A stretch of DNA of 64,000 bases from Forficula auricularia. Lineage: Eukaryota; Arthropoda; Insecta; Dermaptera; Forficulidae. Positions 20,771-31,479 of the stretch are shown here, piece by piece. The translations under genes were made by a program, and so were the position numbers. Within the stretch, counting starts at the first letter, position 1. Each line of letters opens with the position of its first letter. The notes under the pieces were generated by a model. That model saw nothing but the letters and a program-made list of their open reading frames with translations. It was not told the origin of the DNA and ran no database searches. Location: the NCBI GenBank assembly GCA_024734495.1, contig JALMQS010000187.1, positions 18,538,455 to 18,602,454 of the forward strand, given 5' to 3'.

Positions 20771-21060
20771 AGTTGTTATGTATATATTTTAATAATAATA
20801 AAAGAAGAGGGTGTAAATTAGACGTGGAAATTGATAGAATGATTTCAAATAAGGGAGAAACTAATGTGAAAGTCGTGTAGTGTCCACACGAGCTGATTTA
20901 TTTTGTAATTAATAATTAATGTTTAAAGACTTATTTTTTAAGTTTTATAATTATTTTTAAATTATTATTATCATTTCCACTCATAATTTGTATTAATTTG
21001 AATGTTTATAATAGGTAAATAAAGACAAGTTCTTATGTGTGACTTTTTTATTTATCAGCC

Positions 21061-21092
21061 AACGTTTCGTTGACTTTGCCGACTTCTTCAGG
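21061..21092 (-). ncRNA. Hammerhead-like core, left arm of T1
   Basis: The minus strand reads CTGAAGA, one A, GTCGGC-AAA-GTCAAC, GAAACGTT. Stem II pairs at five of six positions (one C-A mismatch, one G-U). GAAAC is followed by GTT, an acceptable hammerhead cleavage triplet. The same stem in T2 is perfect. Confidence 0.4.
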
Positions 21093-21214
21093 GCTTCAAA
21101 TATTCATGCCACACATTCGTCTAAATTTTCTTGTTATCTTCGTTACCATTGAAGACAATCAGAAACACAAATTTCAAAAAATATTTGGCACATTCACATA
21201 AACAATTTTCTCTC

Positions 21215-21520
21215 TTTTATTTTTATATTAACAAATAAGTACATTTAGATATAAAACAGAAATAACATAAATAGAATGAGGCAACACTGTTTTTAAAAAC
21301 AGAATAGAATATTTTTCTTTCAATCTTTATATAAAAGAAATCTCAAACTTAAATCACACTAAAATTATATTATCTTGCATTTTGTCTATTTTATTAAAAA
21401 TATATGTCCTGAGATTTCTTTATGTAAGGATCAAAAGTAAAAAGATTCTATTCTGTTTTTAAAAACAGTGTTACCTATTCTATTTATGTTATTTCTGTTT
21501 TATATCTAATGTATTTAATT
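21215..21520. repeat. Palindrome nested in T1
   Basis: 'ataaaacagaaataacataa' (about 21251) is matched by its inverse near 21486, and 'cactgtttttaaaaacagaa' by a counterpart near 21450. The class is unknown. Confidence 0.6.
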
Positions 21521-21549
21521 TTTAATATAAAAAAAAAATAAAGAAAAGT

Positions 21550-21683
21550 TTGGCTGTCTCGGGGACAGCCGATAGAAGTGAATACTGAAATAGGTGTTGT
21601 GGAATTTGTTTATTTTATGCCATGCGAGGCGAAGAGTGCGTAGTGGAAGCGAGAGAGAGAGATGTGATGCCTTGCGTGGAGAG

Positions 21684-21714
<31 letters not shown>

Positions 21715-21815
21715 CTCGATTTCGTTACGGTCGCATTTTCGTTCGTTCGGTCGGTCGGTTTTTTCTCGATTCACTCCCCGGGAAAAACATGTACCTGGCG
21801 AGCCTATAGAAGTAT
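21550..21815. promoter_or_regulatory. CpG-rich segment with (GA)n tract
   Basis: Contains a hairpin ggctgtc-tcgg-ggacagcc, a (GA)n run at about 21685-21710 and a repeated tcgttcg/tcggtcgg tract. GA repeats bind GAGA factor at insect promoters, but here the segment lies inside the loop of a mobile foldback. A promoter role is only a possibility. Confidence 0.25.
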
Positions 21816-22189
21816 TCACTTCAAAAATTGTTTATATGAATGTGCCAAATATTTTTTGAAATTTGTGATTCTGATTGTCTTCAATGGTAACGAGGATAAC
21901 AAGAAAATTTAGACGAATGTGTGGTATGACTATTTGAAGCCCTGAAGAAGTCAGCAAAGTCAACGAAACGTTGGCTGATAAGTAAAAAAGTCACACATGA
22001 AAACTTGTCCTTATTTACCTATTATAAACTTTCAAATTATTTTTAAATATATCACATCGTTACCAAAAGCATATGGTGTGCACAAATCACGCTATATATT
22101 TTGTCTATTTCATTTGTAGATGAACTTTAAAAGATCGATTTTACTGAAATTAAAATGAGAATTGAATTTAAATTAAGAAATCTCGCAAA

Positions 22190-22497
22190 GGCTCTTAATT
22201 AAATAGTTCGCAAGAGCCAGGTAATAATTGGATTTGGTTTTTCTATACCAGAGAGAGGGAGAAATTCACTCTCTCAGATGCTTTTAGACGAGGACGGACG
22301 ACATTTCAATTTAATCAGAGAGGAAAAGAGAAGAAAAGTGTCTCTTCCAATAGATGATATTTCAAATAATAAATATTTAATAATTTTGTTAATTAATTTG
22401 ATCATATTAAAATTTTAGATTTGTTTTAAGATTTCAATTTAATTTAAGGATAAGTCTATTAATTATAGAGGGCTTTCTGAGTTTGTATAACACTAAA
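22190..22497. other. Ordinary AT-rich stretch
   Basis: A small repeat of gagaggga/agagagg was noticed near 22250-22330. Nothing else was seen. Confidence 0.35.
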
Positions 22498-22510
22498 TTA
22501 GAATCAATTT

Positions 22511-23053
22511 TGTTAAGGGAGAATGGTGTAGGTTCTTGGTGAAACATATGTTAATATAGTAAAGAAAATTTAAAAAAATTTAAAATTCTTCATAGGTTCA
22601 AACTTTTTTAAAATTTTCTTTATTTGAAAAGTTTTTGTTTTGCCGAGAGTAGCGGAGTTTTTGATTCACAAAGAGAAACAAAAGAGGTTGTCCTCTGCTT
22701 GATGCAAATAAACATACACACATACTATATATATCGAAATTATATATCTATATATATATATTATTTATTTGTTTGATACTATAGTTTCGAAGACTTGGTC
22801 TTCATCATCAGTCTTTCTTAATTATAAATACATTTTTCATGGAGTCAATATCCATACGGTATTGACTCCATGAAAAATATTTATAATTAAAAGACTGATG
22901 ATGAAAGACCAAGTCTTCGAATATAGTCTCAAACAAATAAAATAATATATACAGATATGTAATTTTCGATATATGCATATGTGTGTATGTTTATTTGCAT
23001 CAAGCCGAGGACAACTCTTTGTTTTCTTGTGAAATTTTCTTTACTCTATTAAG
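22511..23053 (+). mobile_element. Family B foldback, copy 4, containing P arms
   Basis: Target duplication of 13 bp with one mismatch: TTAGAATCAATTT at 22498-22510 and TTAGATTCAATTT at 23054-23066. The head (tgttaagggagaatggtgta, then 'ggtgaaacat') is one-sided. The inverted arms run from 'ttaatatagtaaagaaaatt' to 'aattttctttactctattaa', then 'gccgagagtagcgga', then 'gtcctctgcttgatgcaaat', then the hammerhead-like motif on both sides. Confidence 0.85.
22785..22814 (-). ncRNA. Hammerhead-like core in family B/P
   Basis: The minus strand reads CTGATGA, one T, GAAGAC-CAA-GTCTTC, GAAAC, tatagt. The stem is perfect. The opposite arm (22897-22930, plus) has lost the GAAAC. The same motif recurs at 52674-52704 and 52796-52835. 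Confidence 0.45.
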
Positions 23054-23254
23054 TTAGATTCAATTTATTATATTACAAACAGTTAATCTAATACAATTTA
23101 ATTTTTTTAAATATTTGAAAATCAAACCCTCAAAATATATCTTTTGGCTGGGTGTTAAGATTTAGAATCAAGTAAGTACTCGCGAAATTTTTTAATGATT
23201 AAGAACTATTCTTTGGGAGAAAAATTTTACGAAGATATGCAAACCAAGATTGCA

Positions 23255-23320
23255 TATTTTCCGAAATTCGGTTTCAATCCCCTGAGGGGTGAAGAAACCC
23301 TTCAGACATAATACAAATAA
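23255..23320. repeat. Family E terminal fragment
   Basis: 'cccctgaggggtgaagaaac' followed by ccttcagacataat matches the 'atgtcagaaggg' terminus of family E in inverse orientation. Confidence 0.45.
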
Positions 23321-23476
23321 CCCATAACAACTTGGATTTATTAGTTGACTATTTCTCTTGATTTTCTATAATAATAATAATAATTTTGTTAAGGGAGAAT
23401 TTAAAAATTTTAGGTAGGTTTCACAAAAATAAAAGACAAGATGATTATAACTTATTAACATAACTCTATATTTATA

Positions 23477-23793
23477 TGTTGCAGTAAAAAAACCATTTTT
23501 TAGTAAGAACGGGTTTTTAGTAGTTAAAACGCGTTTCACTGAATACCTTTGTGACAACTAGAATTTAGTGAAGTTGGTTGAGTTTGTTCAAACGTATAGA
23601 ATCTTCATTTTTGAACTTCAGCCTCATTTTTAAAATAAACATCCAAAATGAGGCTGAAGGTCAAAAATGAAGATTCTAGACCTTTAAACCAAACTCAAAC
23701 CGCATCAGTAAATTCTAGTTGCCACAAGGTATTCAGTGAAACGCGTTTTACTAGTAGGAACCCGTTCTTACTAAAAACGGGTTTTTACTGCAA
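23477..23793. mobile_element. Family C MITE, copy 1
   Basis: About 317 bp with long inverted arms that begin tgttgcagtaaaaa and continue through 'cgtttcactgaatacctttg' and 'gaagattctagacctttaaa'. It inserts in a TATA-rich site (TATA at 23473-23476 and again after the right end). It is non-coding; the 23648-23890 frame is an arm shadow. Confidence 0.8.
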
Positions 23794-24410
23794 TATATAT
23801 ATTTCCGACTATGAACCCATCTTCAGGAGTTCAACGAAAAAACTGAATATCTACAAAAATGTGAAATGGTTTAGAAGCAAAATGTTTTAACTTTAACAAC
23901 AAGGGGGAGATTTTTATTTATCGAAAATTAAAATTAAGAAAAGATTTTGGGGGCTTAGAATGTACCTGGAGTTATAAATAGAAATGAATGAATGACATGG
24001 GTGGAAGCATCTTGTCTTTTATTTTTGTGGAATCATTGGATGAGTATCTACTATGATTTACTTAGGTCAGAGCTGTCCAACCTGGGGCTTTAATTTTTAA
24101 TACTTTTGTCTAAATATTAACGCTTTGGAGTTAAAGTTTTTGCTTACAGAATAGCATTTTTAGGCAAGGAGGTGTTAAAAGGAATTAACGCTGAATTCGG
24201 ATGTTAAAAGTTAACGTTTTTGCTTAGAGAATAGACCTCACTATGAGCTAAAAAAATAATAAAATTTCTACATTAATAACTAATTTTTTGGAATAACAAA
24301 TATCAACAGAATTATAATATTTTATACAATTGGATGTTGATGAAGGCAGTCAACCGAGGTTGTAAAAAATATGACTATATTGGTTTTATTGTTTTACATT
24401 TGTCCGATAA

Positions 24411-24445
24411 CCGACGTTTCGGAGATTTGCTCTCTCCTTCTTCAG
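24411..24445 (-). ncRNA. Hammerhead-like core, left arm of U2
   Basis: The minus strand reads CTGAAGA, one A, GGAGA-gagagcaaa-TCTCC, GAAACGTC. The flanking GACC and GGTT can pair as stem I. The AC/GU after GAA would be a loop-less two-pair stem III before C, as in minimal Penelope hammerheads. The right-arm copy has lost two core bases. Confidence 0.45.
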
Positions 24446-24639
24446 GGTCTATATAATTGAGGAGAAGACGAGCATCAATTAGTATTGGGATTTTCACATG
24501 TCATTCATAACATATAAAACAAAATAATATACATAAAATAAAATAAGAATCATAAATCTACTTACAACGAAAAGTCAATGAAAGTATATCAACTCATAAT
24601 TACTTCCTGTCTCCTTTGAGAATGCCAAGAAAACATTAT

Positions 24640-24905
24640 AAAATTTCATCTCGATAGAAAAGCAATCGATGATTAATGTGTTAATGAGATATATAAAAAT
24701 GAATGAATGTATAACATGTCCCCACCAATCACTGGATGCGCAGAATATCGTTGCGCATATAGTTTTTGGGTTTTTTTATATTACAATTATTTACACATTT
24801 ACAAATATGGTCATCATCAGTCCCAAAATTTGTTATACATTCATTCATTTATATATATATATCTCATTAACCATCGATTACTTTTCTATCGAGATGAAAT
24901 TTTAT
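24640..24905. repeat. Palindrome nested in U2
   Basis: 'aatttcatctcgatagaaaa' near 24642 is inverted at about 24880-24903, and 'atgaatgaatgtataaca' at 24700 is inverted at 24829. The loop contains 'gactgatgatgacc' on the minus strand, another CTGATGA fragment. Confidence 0.65.
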
Positions 24906-25004
24906 ATAAAAGTAAAGATTTGAGCATCTTATTTTTGAAAAGAGTTGGAATGTTTTTCAAAAATGAGCTCGGGTTCAGATTAACAAATCAATTTTAAACT
25001 AGAA

Positions 25005-25250
25005 AGAATTTAATTTTTAGGACAGAATCTAAGATTTTAATAGAAATATTATTAAATTGCGATATCAGAGGGGATTCATCCCCCCAGGAGTCGAACCTGA
25101 GAACTAACTTGCTTTCCGGGCAGTTAGCTCACACCCTCGAGACTCTCAAGTTCGACTCCTGGGGGATGAATCCCTCTGATATCGCAATTTAATAATATTT
25201 CTATTAAAATCTTAGATTCTGTCCTAAAAATTAAATTCTTTCTAGATGAA
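25005..25250. mobile_element. Family E foldback, copy 2
   Basis: 'gatatcagaggggattcatc' (about 25060) and its inverse (about 25165) enclose paired T-arm-like motifs (gttcgactcctgggggatga on the plus strand). The outer arms 'gaatttaatttttaggacag' and their inverse match E copies 1 and 3. Confidence 0.75.
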
Positions 25251-25871
25251 ATTTTATGTTTTCTTGGCATTGTCAAAGAAGACATGAAGTAATTATGAGT
25301 TGATATACTTTCATTGACTTTTCATTGTAAGATTTATGATTCTTATTTTATTTTGTGTATATTATTTTATTTTTTATATGTTATGAATGACATGTGAAAA
25401 TCCCAATACTAATTGATGCTCATCTTCCCCTCAATTATATAGACCCCTGAAGGAGAGAGTAAATCTCCGAAACGTCGGTTATCGAATAAATGTATAATAA
25501 TAAAACCGATATAGTCTTATTTTTTACAACCACCGTGGACTGCCTTCATCAACATCCAATTGTATATTTATACCAGTCCGTCTCCTAAAGAAAAGCGCTA
25601 TCAAATAATATTTTATCTTCAGTCCGAGACAATTTATGTTCTTCAAACGTGGCCCGTGTAAGCCAAAAGGTTGGACACCCCTGGCTTAGGATTATCTGTA
25701 CGCCATCAGATTCTAGCCCCTTAGAGTTAGCCTACCATCTATACACCCTGATCTAACTAAAAGCCTATGCTTAGGCGATTGAGAGCCAGAACGGAAGGAA
25801 TCGGAAGTAGATGATGCCTTGTTGAAGGTTTGTGGTTTGTGTGGTGTTAGCGAGTGCGGAGGCCTCGCAGG

Positions 25872-26046
25872 TAGGGGTTCGCGGTGAGTGCAGCGGTGTC
25901 TCCATCGGAAGAGGGCGTCCTGGAGGCGCATGGCGGCAGCGAGGGCGCCGGAAACGCAGGGGGCGCAGGCGCAGAAGGCACTTCCGAAGCTGCCTCCTCG
26001 TCCACGGCGTCGCCACCCGCCCCACCTGCACACCACCTCATCACAG
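25872..26046 (+). CDS. Possible coding exon, Ser/Gly/Ala/Pro-rich
   Basis: A GC-rich patch in AT-rich surroundings. From 25884 the frame is open and encodes low-complexity acidic-to-proline sequence beginning 'SAAVSPSEEGVLEAHGGSEG' and ending 'PAPPAHHLIT', with mostly G or C at third positions. It reaches ATCACAG followed by gtgacc (26047), an acceptable donor. No good acceptor or ATG is visible upstream, and other frames are also open. It resembles a disordered region of a regulatory protein, but a CpG island or 5' UTR is equally possible. Confidence 0.35.
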
Positions 26047-26100
26047 GTGACCACACCACATTCCCTGACTACGCATGTGCATTGTACAACCTCACAATAA

Positions 26101-26425
26101 TAGTATTTTATTTTCAAAAATATTTCAGAGAATGTAGAGGGTAGCAATTTTTCACCTTTTTATTTTCAAAAATATATCAGTGAATGACAAGGGTAGCAAT
26201 TTTTCACCATTTAATTTTCAAAAATATTTCAGTGAATGTCGAGAGTAGCAATTTTTCACCATTTTATTTTCAAAAATATTTCAGTGAATAACGAGGGTAG
26301 CAATTTTTCACCATTTAATTTTCAAAAATATTTCAGTGAATGTCGAGGGTAGCAATTTTTCACCATTTTATTTTCAAAAATATTTCAGTGAATGTCGAGG
26401 GTAGTAATTTTTCAGCGTGCTTATA
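26101..26425 (+). repeat. 52-bp tandem repeat, six copies
   Basis: Units containing ttttcaaaaatatttcagtg and 'gagggtagcaatttttcacc' begin at 26111, 26163, 26215, 26267, 26319 and 26371, an exact 52-bp period. Two more units lie at about 27430-27535. Both blocks are followed by the same 'gtgcttatattatatcagat' sequence, so a larger unit was itself duplicated. Confidence 0.9.
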
Positions 26426-26872
26426 TTATATCAGATGTGGTTACACTTTTTTAACCGACTTCAAAAAAGGAGGAGGTTATCTATTCGACTGATTTTTTTT
26501 TTTTGTGCCTATATTACCTCATATCTCCGCCAATTGTGAACCGATTTTGAAAAAAAAAATTGCATTGGGTTCAGTCTACCTTCCAATAATTGGTCCTATT
26601 TTTTTCATAGGTATTAGACCTTTTTTGTTAGGTTTGTTCAGGCCTAACTTCTTTGTTTATTAACCGATTTCCATGATTCTTTTTTTATTGGAAAGGGGTT
26701 ATCTTAGGGATGGGGCCATATTAATTTGGTCAAGTTCTGATGATATGATCACTATTAATAACATCACTAAAAAGAGAAAAATAAAAATAATTTTTAAGAA
26801 AAAAATAAAAACCGACTTCAAAAAAATTAAATACAACAAATAAAATACACTAAAAGGTATAAAATAATTATT

Positions 26873-27119
26873 TTTACTTATGGGAAGTGGTGTAGGTTTT
26901 AGGTGAAACATGATGTTAGTTAATAGAGTAAAGGGTCTGTAGTTTCACAGTGAATGAAATAAAACTCAAAGAGGTTTATACAAACTCAATATATTTCGGA
27001 TATCATTAACTTGTAAACTCCTGATGATGGACTAATAATCCGAAATATATTGAGTTTGTATAAACCTCTTTGAGTTTTGTTTCATTCACTGTGAAACTAC
27101 ACACCCTTTACTCTATTAA
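26873..27119 (+). mobile_element. Family B foldback, copy 5
   Basis: Identical 13-mers TAAAATAATTATT at 26860-26872 and 27120-27132. The head 'gaagtggtgtaggttttagg' with 'tgaaacat' precedes inverted arms 'gtttcacagtgaatgaaata' and the inverse at about 27080. The motif at 27021 (CTGATGA, one T, GGA...TCC, GAAAT) is the hammerhead-like core of this copy. Confidence 0.85.
27021..27046 (+). ncRNA. Minimal hammerhead-like core in B copy 5
   Basis: CTGATGA, one T, GGA-ctaataa-TCC, GAAAT. The stem is only three base pairs. The opposite arm lacks CTGATGA. Confidence 0.3.
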
Positions 27120-27544
27120 TAAAATAATTATTATCTTATTAAGTTACAAGTAAACTATGAAATATTAACATGAAATTACTTTTTGAAGTCGGTACCAAAC
27201 ATATACCTTTTATGAATCGCACTCGACGGATCTTACTTAGTATGTTTGGTAGGTACGCTCGCTTATAGGTATGGTTTGTTTGGCGCCGACTTCAAAAAGT
27301 AATTTCATGTTAAAATTTCGTAGTTTACTTGTAACTAAATAAGATAATAATTATTTTAGACCTTTTAGTTTTATTTGTTGAATTTAATTTTTTTGAAGTC
27401 GGTTTTTATTTTTTTCTTAAAAATTATTCACCATTTTATTTACAAAAATATTTCAGTGAATGTCGAGGGTAGCAATTTTTCACCATTTTATTTTCAAAAA
27501 TATTACAGTGAATGTCGAGGGTAGCAATTTTTCACCGTGCTTAT

Positions 27545-27605
27545 ATTATATCAGATATGGTTACACTTTTTTGGCATTCGGGTTCGACTTCCGAAGGGGT
27601 AAACC
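27545..27605 (+). repeat. Family E fragment
   Basis: gcattcgggttcgacttccg followed by aagggg resembles the family E B-box arm. No partner arm. Confidence 0.35.
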
Positions 27606-27669
27606 AGCTTATTTTTCCAGCAGTTTTTTTTTTATTAATTTAACGAAGTCCTTTCACCGCCAATGTTAA

Positions 27670-28190
27670 ATAAAAAATATTAGATGATAATTATAACTTA
27701 ATTTGTTATAATAGTTTTTAAGTCTCTATCTATTTGGTGAAGTTTGAAGAGAGCAAATTTTTGAAAATAAAATTTGTTAAAATTTAAACATTTTCTCAGA
27801 GTCTTATGGAAAATTAAGATCTTGACACTTTCTCTTGAATTATACTACTATTAGTTGATTATATAAAGTTAAAAAAACTAAAAATTAGCTTTTTGAAACA
27901 TGCAGGTTTCTTTTTTGCAATAAAATATATCATTGACCGACGAATTTACTTAGATATTTACTTTAAAAAATCATTTAAATGATATGTTTGGATGTAAACA
28001 TAAACAGTATTAATACAACGCATTGCCAAATCATACAAGATTTATTATCAGCTAATTTGGATAAATCAAACTAACTTTCGTACTTAATTATTTTTTTATA
28101 ATTGTTTTTATTTCAAACATTTACGGCTTTCATACTATTTATTTTTGAATTCTATTATTTTTTATTTGTATTTTAACTTATTTTATTAAA
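27670..28190. other. AT-rich stretch, nothing recognised
   Basis: No repeat, exon or inverted repeat was identified. Confidence 0.4.
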
Positions 28191-28194
28191 TATT

Positions 28195-28690
28195 AGAGAT
28201 ACTACACTTCTTTTGACTCAACTGGAGCGAAAGAACCTCCTTAAATGATGGTTTTTAATTAATTCAAATGTTTCGGAAATCTTCACAATATTTTCTTCTT
28301 CAGTGGATCTTTTTTGAGCAAATACAATAAATAGAATGTTACTTGTCTGATAAAACATCAAAAAAGAAATTAAAAATTGTTATTGGTAGAGTTTTTTGAG
28401 GGTAGATTTAAAAATTACGAAATGAAATGTCTTTGTGGACCTGTGTTCGAATTTCGAAAACTGAGCAAATGCGGCAATTTTTGGGTGAGGAAATATATAA
28501 AAAACATAATAACATACCATTTAATATATATTAAAAAAATTCTTTAACTTAATTTTTAAATTTAATGTTTTACTTTAACTAATATCTATTTATTGTATTT
28601 GTTCAAAAAAAGGTCCACTGAAGAAGGAATAATGTTAAAATTTCAGAATTATTTGGATTAATTATAAACTACGATTTAAATTAATTTAAA
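28195..28690. mobile_element. Foldback with CTGAAGA arms
   Basis: 'tcttcttcagtggatctttt' near 28293 is inverted near 28609 ('aaggtccactgaagaaggaa'), and 'attaattcaaatgtttcgga' is inverted near 28650. The left arm on the minus strand reads CTGAAGA, one A, GAAA...TTTC, CGAAAC. It is a decayed relative of families T/U. Confidence 0.6.
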
Positions 28691-29264
28691 AAAACTGCTA
28701 AAAAATAAGCCTTTTATTTAACACCTATAAGAACCCTCAGCACCACCGTGAATTAAGATAATCCATAACTTCTCGAATTTAGTAGAAGAGCATCTATCTT
28801 CATTTTCTTTAGAAGATATAGAATACAGCGAAGATATTACTAAGTTGTAATCAATACCTAAACTTTATAGTATTTCCAGTACATCTGAAACATGAAATTG
28901 TCAATATATGTAAAGTTTGAACTATTTTTAAAATTCTACAACACCAATATTACCTGATCAAACCACAATAAATCGTAAAAGGGGTAAATAAGTATTTTAA
29001 ATTATTGAATAAATCGAGTCTTTGATTTATAAATTTAATTAAGGATTTGGATAAAATAATTTTTTCAAAAAAATAAATAATAATAAAAAATCAGTGTTGA
29101 ATTTTTCATCGATTTATTCTGAACTCATTAGCAACTACAAATTTTATTATAATAACCCTATTCAAATAACAAATTTTAAAATAATTAACCCGGATGTTGT
29201 AGTATCTTTTTTTGAAAATAAGATGAAATTTTTCCAAAAATACAACTCACGGTATAAACCAAAT
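28691..29264. other. AT-rich stretch, nothing recognised
   Basis: The 29094-29312 frame runs into family E and has no recognisable domain. Confidence 0.35.
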
Positions 29265-29440
29265 ATATATATTGCATGTCAGAGTGTGTTTTTGTTTCAA
29301 GGGTCGAACTAACGTGTCCGGCAAGCGTGTTAGCACTCGGGTTCAACTCCTGAGGGGACGAGGCTTTCTGATATGCAATATAAAATTATTCTATTAAAAT
29401 CTTAGATTAGAGATCTTAAATATAAATTCTTATCTTGAAC
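29265..29440. mobile_element. Family E element, copy 3, partly degenerate
   Basis: 'cgggttcaactcctgagggg' and 'ttctgatatgcaatataaaa' match the right arm of E. The left arm survives only as 'gcatgtcagagtgtg' and 'caagggtcgaac'. The downstream 'ctattaaaatcttagatt' matches the E2 outer arm. Confidence 0.6.
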
Positions 29441-29795
29441 AAATTTTAATTTTGTTCATTATATAAAAAACATTAATTATTTATTAATTCTTATTCTCTA
29501 TTACTGTATGTTGATGTCTTGTAGTTACTGATAAAGTCGGAATTCAATATTCAACAGTGATTAATTTTTGTTTTTGATAAAATTATTTTGTCCACATCTT
29601 TACGAATCCTCAATTAAAATAAGTGGCTCAAAAGTAGACATGCCCCTTAAAGCGTACACCTTAAAACATTTATGTTTAAAATAAGGGCCTACAAATTCTT
29701 TATTAAAATATGTTGGCCACTTTTTGCAATACTGTTCGGAAAGCGATCGAATTGCAGAAGACAGAATTTGGGGCCTATTTGACCTTATTTTAAAC

Positions 29796-29960
29796 CGAGG
29801 GGTGAACCGCGACCTAATATCTTGTACACATACTTCCACTTCCACTTTCATTTCCAAGTAGAAGACCATGGATGAAGGGGCATTATCTAATGATTTCCAA
29901 AATAATTCCACATAATTCCAAAGACGTGTACACCTAATTCCAATCGTGGTTCACCCCTCG
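29796..29960. mobile_element. Family F hAT-type MITE, copy 2
   Basis: 165 bp, ends CGAGGGGTGAACCGCGACC and its inverse, flanked by identical TTTTAAAC at 29788-29795 and 29961-29968. Confidence 0.9.
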
Positions 29961-29969
29961 TTTTAAACA

Positions 29970-30950
29970 TAAATGTTATGCGGTGTCCGCTTTAAGGGGT
30001 AGTCCATTTTTTTAATTATCATCATTGGTTTAAATTTTATATGCATAACCTAAATAAGTTGAGAATTGATATCAGGTGAAAAATAATTTTTTCAATTCAT
30101 ATTTTTTTGAAAATTGAAATTTCTTGTCCTGTTTACCTAACGAGCTCGCTCTTTGTACTTTTTCAAATCAAAGGGCTCATTTGTTTACTAAAAATTCAGT
30201 ATATACCTACTCAAAGATCAAATTTCCTAGAAAAAAAAAAGATTTTAATTTTAATAAGCACGGATATATAACGATGTTTCAATTATTTATAATGAGACAA
30301 TTAAAATATATCTCTTTGCCTTGGACAAAATCTTTTTTTCCCTATGAAAAATTATTTATTTTTTAGTTATTTTTGGTTTTAATTATGGTGGTAAATTATA
30401 AATTAAAATTGTTTTAATTAAATGTTGGATATTATATATGTTAATTGCGATTTTTTCATTATTTAACTTTAAATACTCTAGATAGGACACAAATCTAGTA
30501 GAAGAAGAATTTTTTCTAATATTTAATAATCCGCAAAAAAATAATGTACTTTAAAAAGATAGGGTAGGTGTAGTTTAATACTATATTTAGCTCCATTCTT
30601 AATCTAAGCATGAAGCTATCTATTAAAATAATATTATATATAGTATTAGCGAAAATCTCAAATGGTAAAAGCATCGACCTATAAAAAAACCAATACTAGT
30701 AAAATCAACACAAATTGAAATTTGCCTTTTAAAAAATTGCTTTCCAAGTAAGAGTTTATTACTTTTTAGTATTGAAATTGATAATAATTTATTGTGCAGC
30801 AAAGTTGATGATTATTAAAAGTAAATCAAAGTGGGTGACCACTGTTTGATAAAGGTGTATATTTTATTTGCAAAAAGTTGATGTAGGTGTTTTAGGGTGG
30901 TCCTTATTTTGGGTATTTTCGAATTTTTACGCAGACAAGTGCTCATATGG
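29970..30950. other. AT-rich stretch, nothing recognised
   Basis: The 30124-30366 frame has no domain, start context or splice signals that I would trust. Confidence 0.4.
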
Positions 30951-30956
30951 TTCGAA

Positions 30957-31475
30957 ATAAATAAATAAAAATATTCCCCAAGTTTCAAGTCTATCCCAAT
31001 TATAACCTGTGACCCCAGCGATGCAAGTTTCTCGTCTAAATAACATGGGGTTTTTGGCAGTAAAATATCAATTTTTATCCCGGCCAAAGTAATTGTTCAA
31101 AAAATTTGAAACTCTGTAGAATTTATCCTTATTTTACTAGCTATCTATCAGAATTATTAGAAATTTTTAGCTATTATAATTTTGGAGTTTCAGCTAGATA
31201 GAAAATATCTATATCTTAGTGTTACCATGTTATAAACTTCAAAATCATATTAGGTAAAAATCTAAAAGCTAAAGACTAAAAAGTCTGAGGATAACTATTA
31301 TTATAAGGATAAAGAATATAGATTTTCAAATTTTTTGAACCATTACTTTGGACGGAATAAAAATGAATCTTTCCGTGGCAGAAACCCCAAGTTATTTAGA
31401 TGAGAAACTTACATCGCTGAGACTACAAGTTATAATTGAGATTGAGACTTGAAACTTGGGGGATATTTTTTTTTC
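30957..31475. repeat. Large foldback of unknown family
   Basis: The left arm includes 'tccccaagtttcaagtctat' (about 30974) and 'gcgatgcaagtttctcgtct' (about 31019). The right arm holds their inverses near 31385-31465. The arms are about 150 bp and the loop about 200 bp. The minus-strand ORF 30815-31087 is an arm frame with no known domain. Confidence 0.7.
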
Positions 31476-31479
31476 AAAA

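Larger units (their letters stand above)
20963..22034 (+). mobile_element. Family T foldback, copy 1, with 14-bp target duplication
   Basis: Identical 14-mers AATTATTTTTAAAT at 20949-20962 and 22035-22048 flank it. A one-sided head (20963 to about 21005) precedes inverted arms that include 'tcagccaacgtttcgttgac' on the left and its counterpart on the right (about 21943-21985). Both arms carry hammerhead-like cores. The loop holds a second palindrome and a GC-rich segment, both probably later insertions. Confidence 0.8.
24326..25604 (-). mobile_element. Family U foldback, copy 2, with identical 12-bp duplication
   Basis: ATAATATTTTAT occurs at 24314-24325 and 25605-25616. The head is on the right (about 25561-25604), so the element is inserted in minus orientation. 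Inverted termini 'caattggatgttgatgaagg' and their inverse are followed by hammerhead-like arms (24411-24445 minus, 25446-25480 plus). The interior holds another palindrome (24640-24905) and a family E foldback. Confidence 0.85.
24068..25683 (+). mobile_element. Non-autonomous hAT element loaded with nested foldbacks
   Basis: The left end CAGAGCTGTCCAACC and the right end GGTTGGACACCCCTG are inverted and match the well-known hAT terminus, which continues as 'ttttggcttacacgggccac'. Flanking 8-mers acttaggt (24060-24067) and gcttagga (25684-25691) agree at six of eight bases, consistent with an old 8-bp duplication. No transposase was found. Most of the interior is the U element at 24326-25604. 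Confidence 0.75.
26458..27424. mobile_element. 'accgacttcaaaaa' repeat with foldback organisation
   Basis: The left edge reads aaccgacttcaaaaaaggag, followed by 'aggttatctattcgactg', a sequence I recall as a common insect intergenic repeat. Inverted arms 'aaaaccgacttcaaaaaaat' (about 26808) and 'gaagtcggtttttatttttt' (about 27395) and a second inner pair around 27170 and 27300 make it a foldback. Family B copy 5 sits in the loop. Confidence 0.65.

Noticed and set aside
24550..24562. acttac as a minus-strand donor
   Set aside because: Lies in the arm of foldback U2; no exon.
24707..24997. 96-codon plus-strand frame
   Set aside because: Crosses a palindrome nested in U2; hydrophobic by AT composition only.
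30815..31087. 90-codon minus-strand frame as a gene
   Set aside because: It covers one arm of a foldback; no recognisable domain and not preserved in the other arm.
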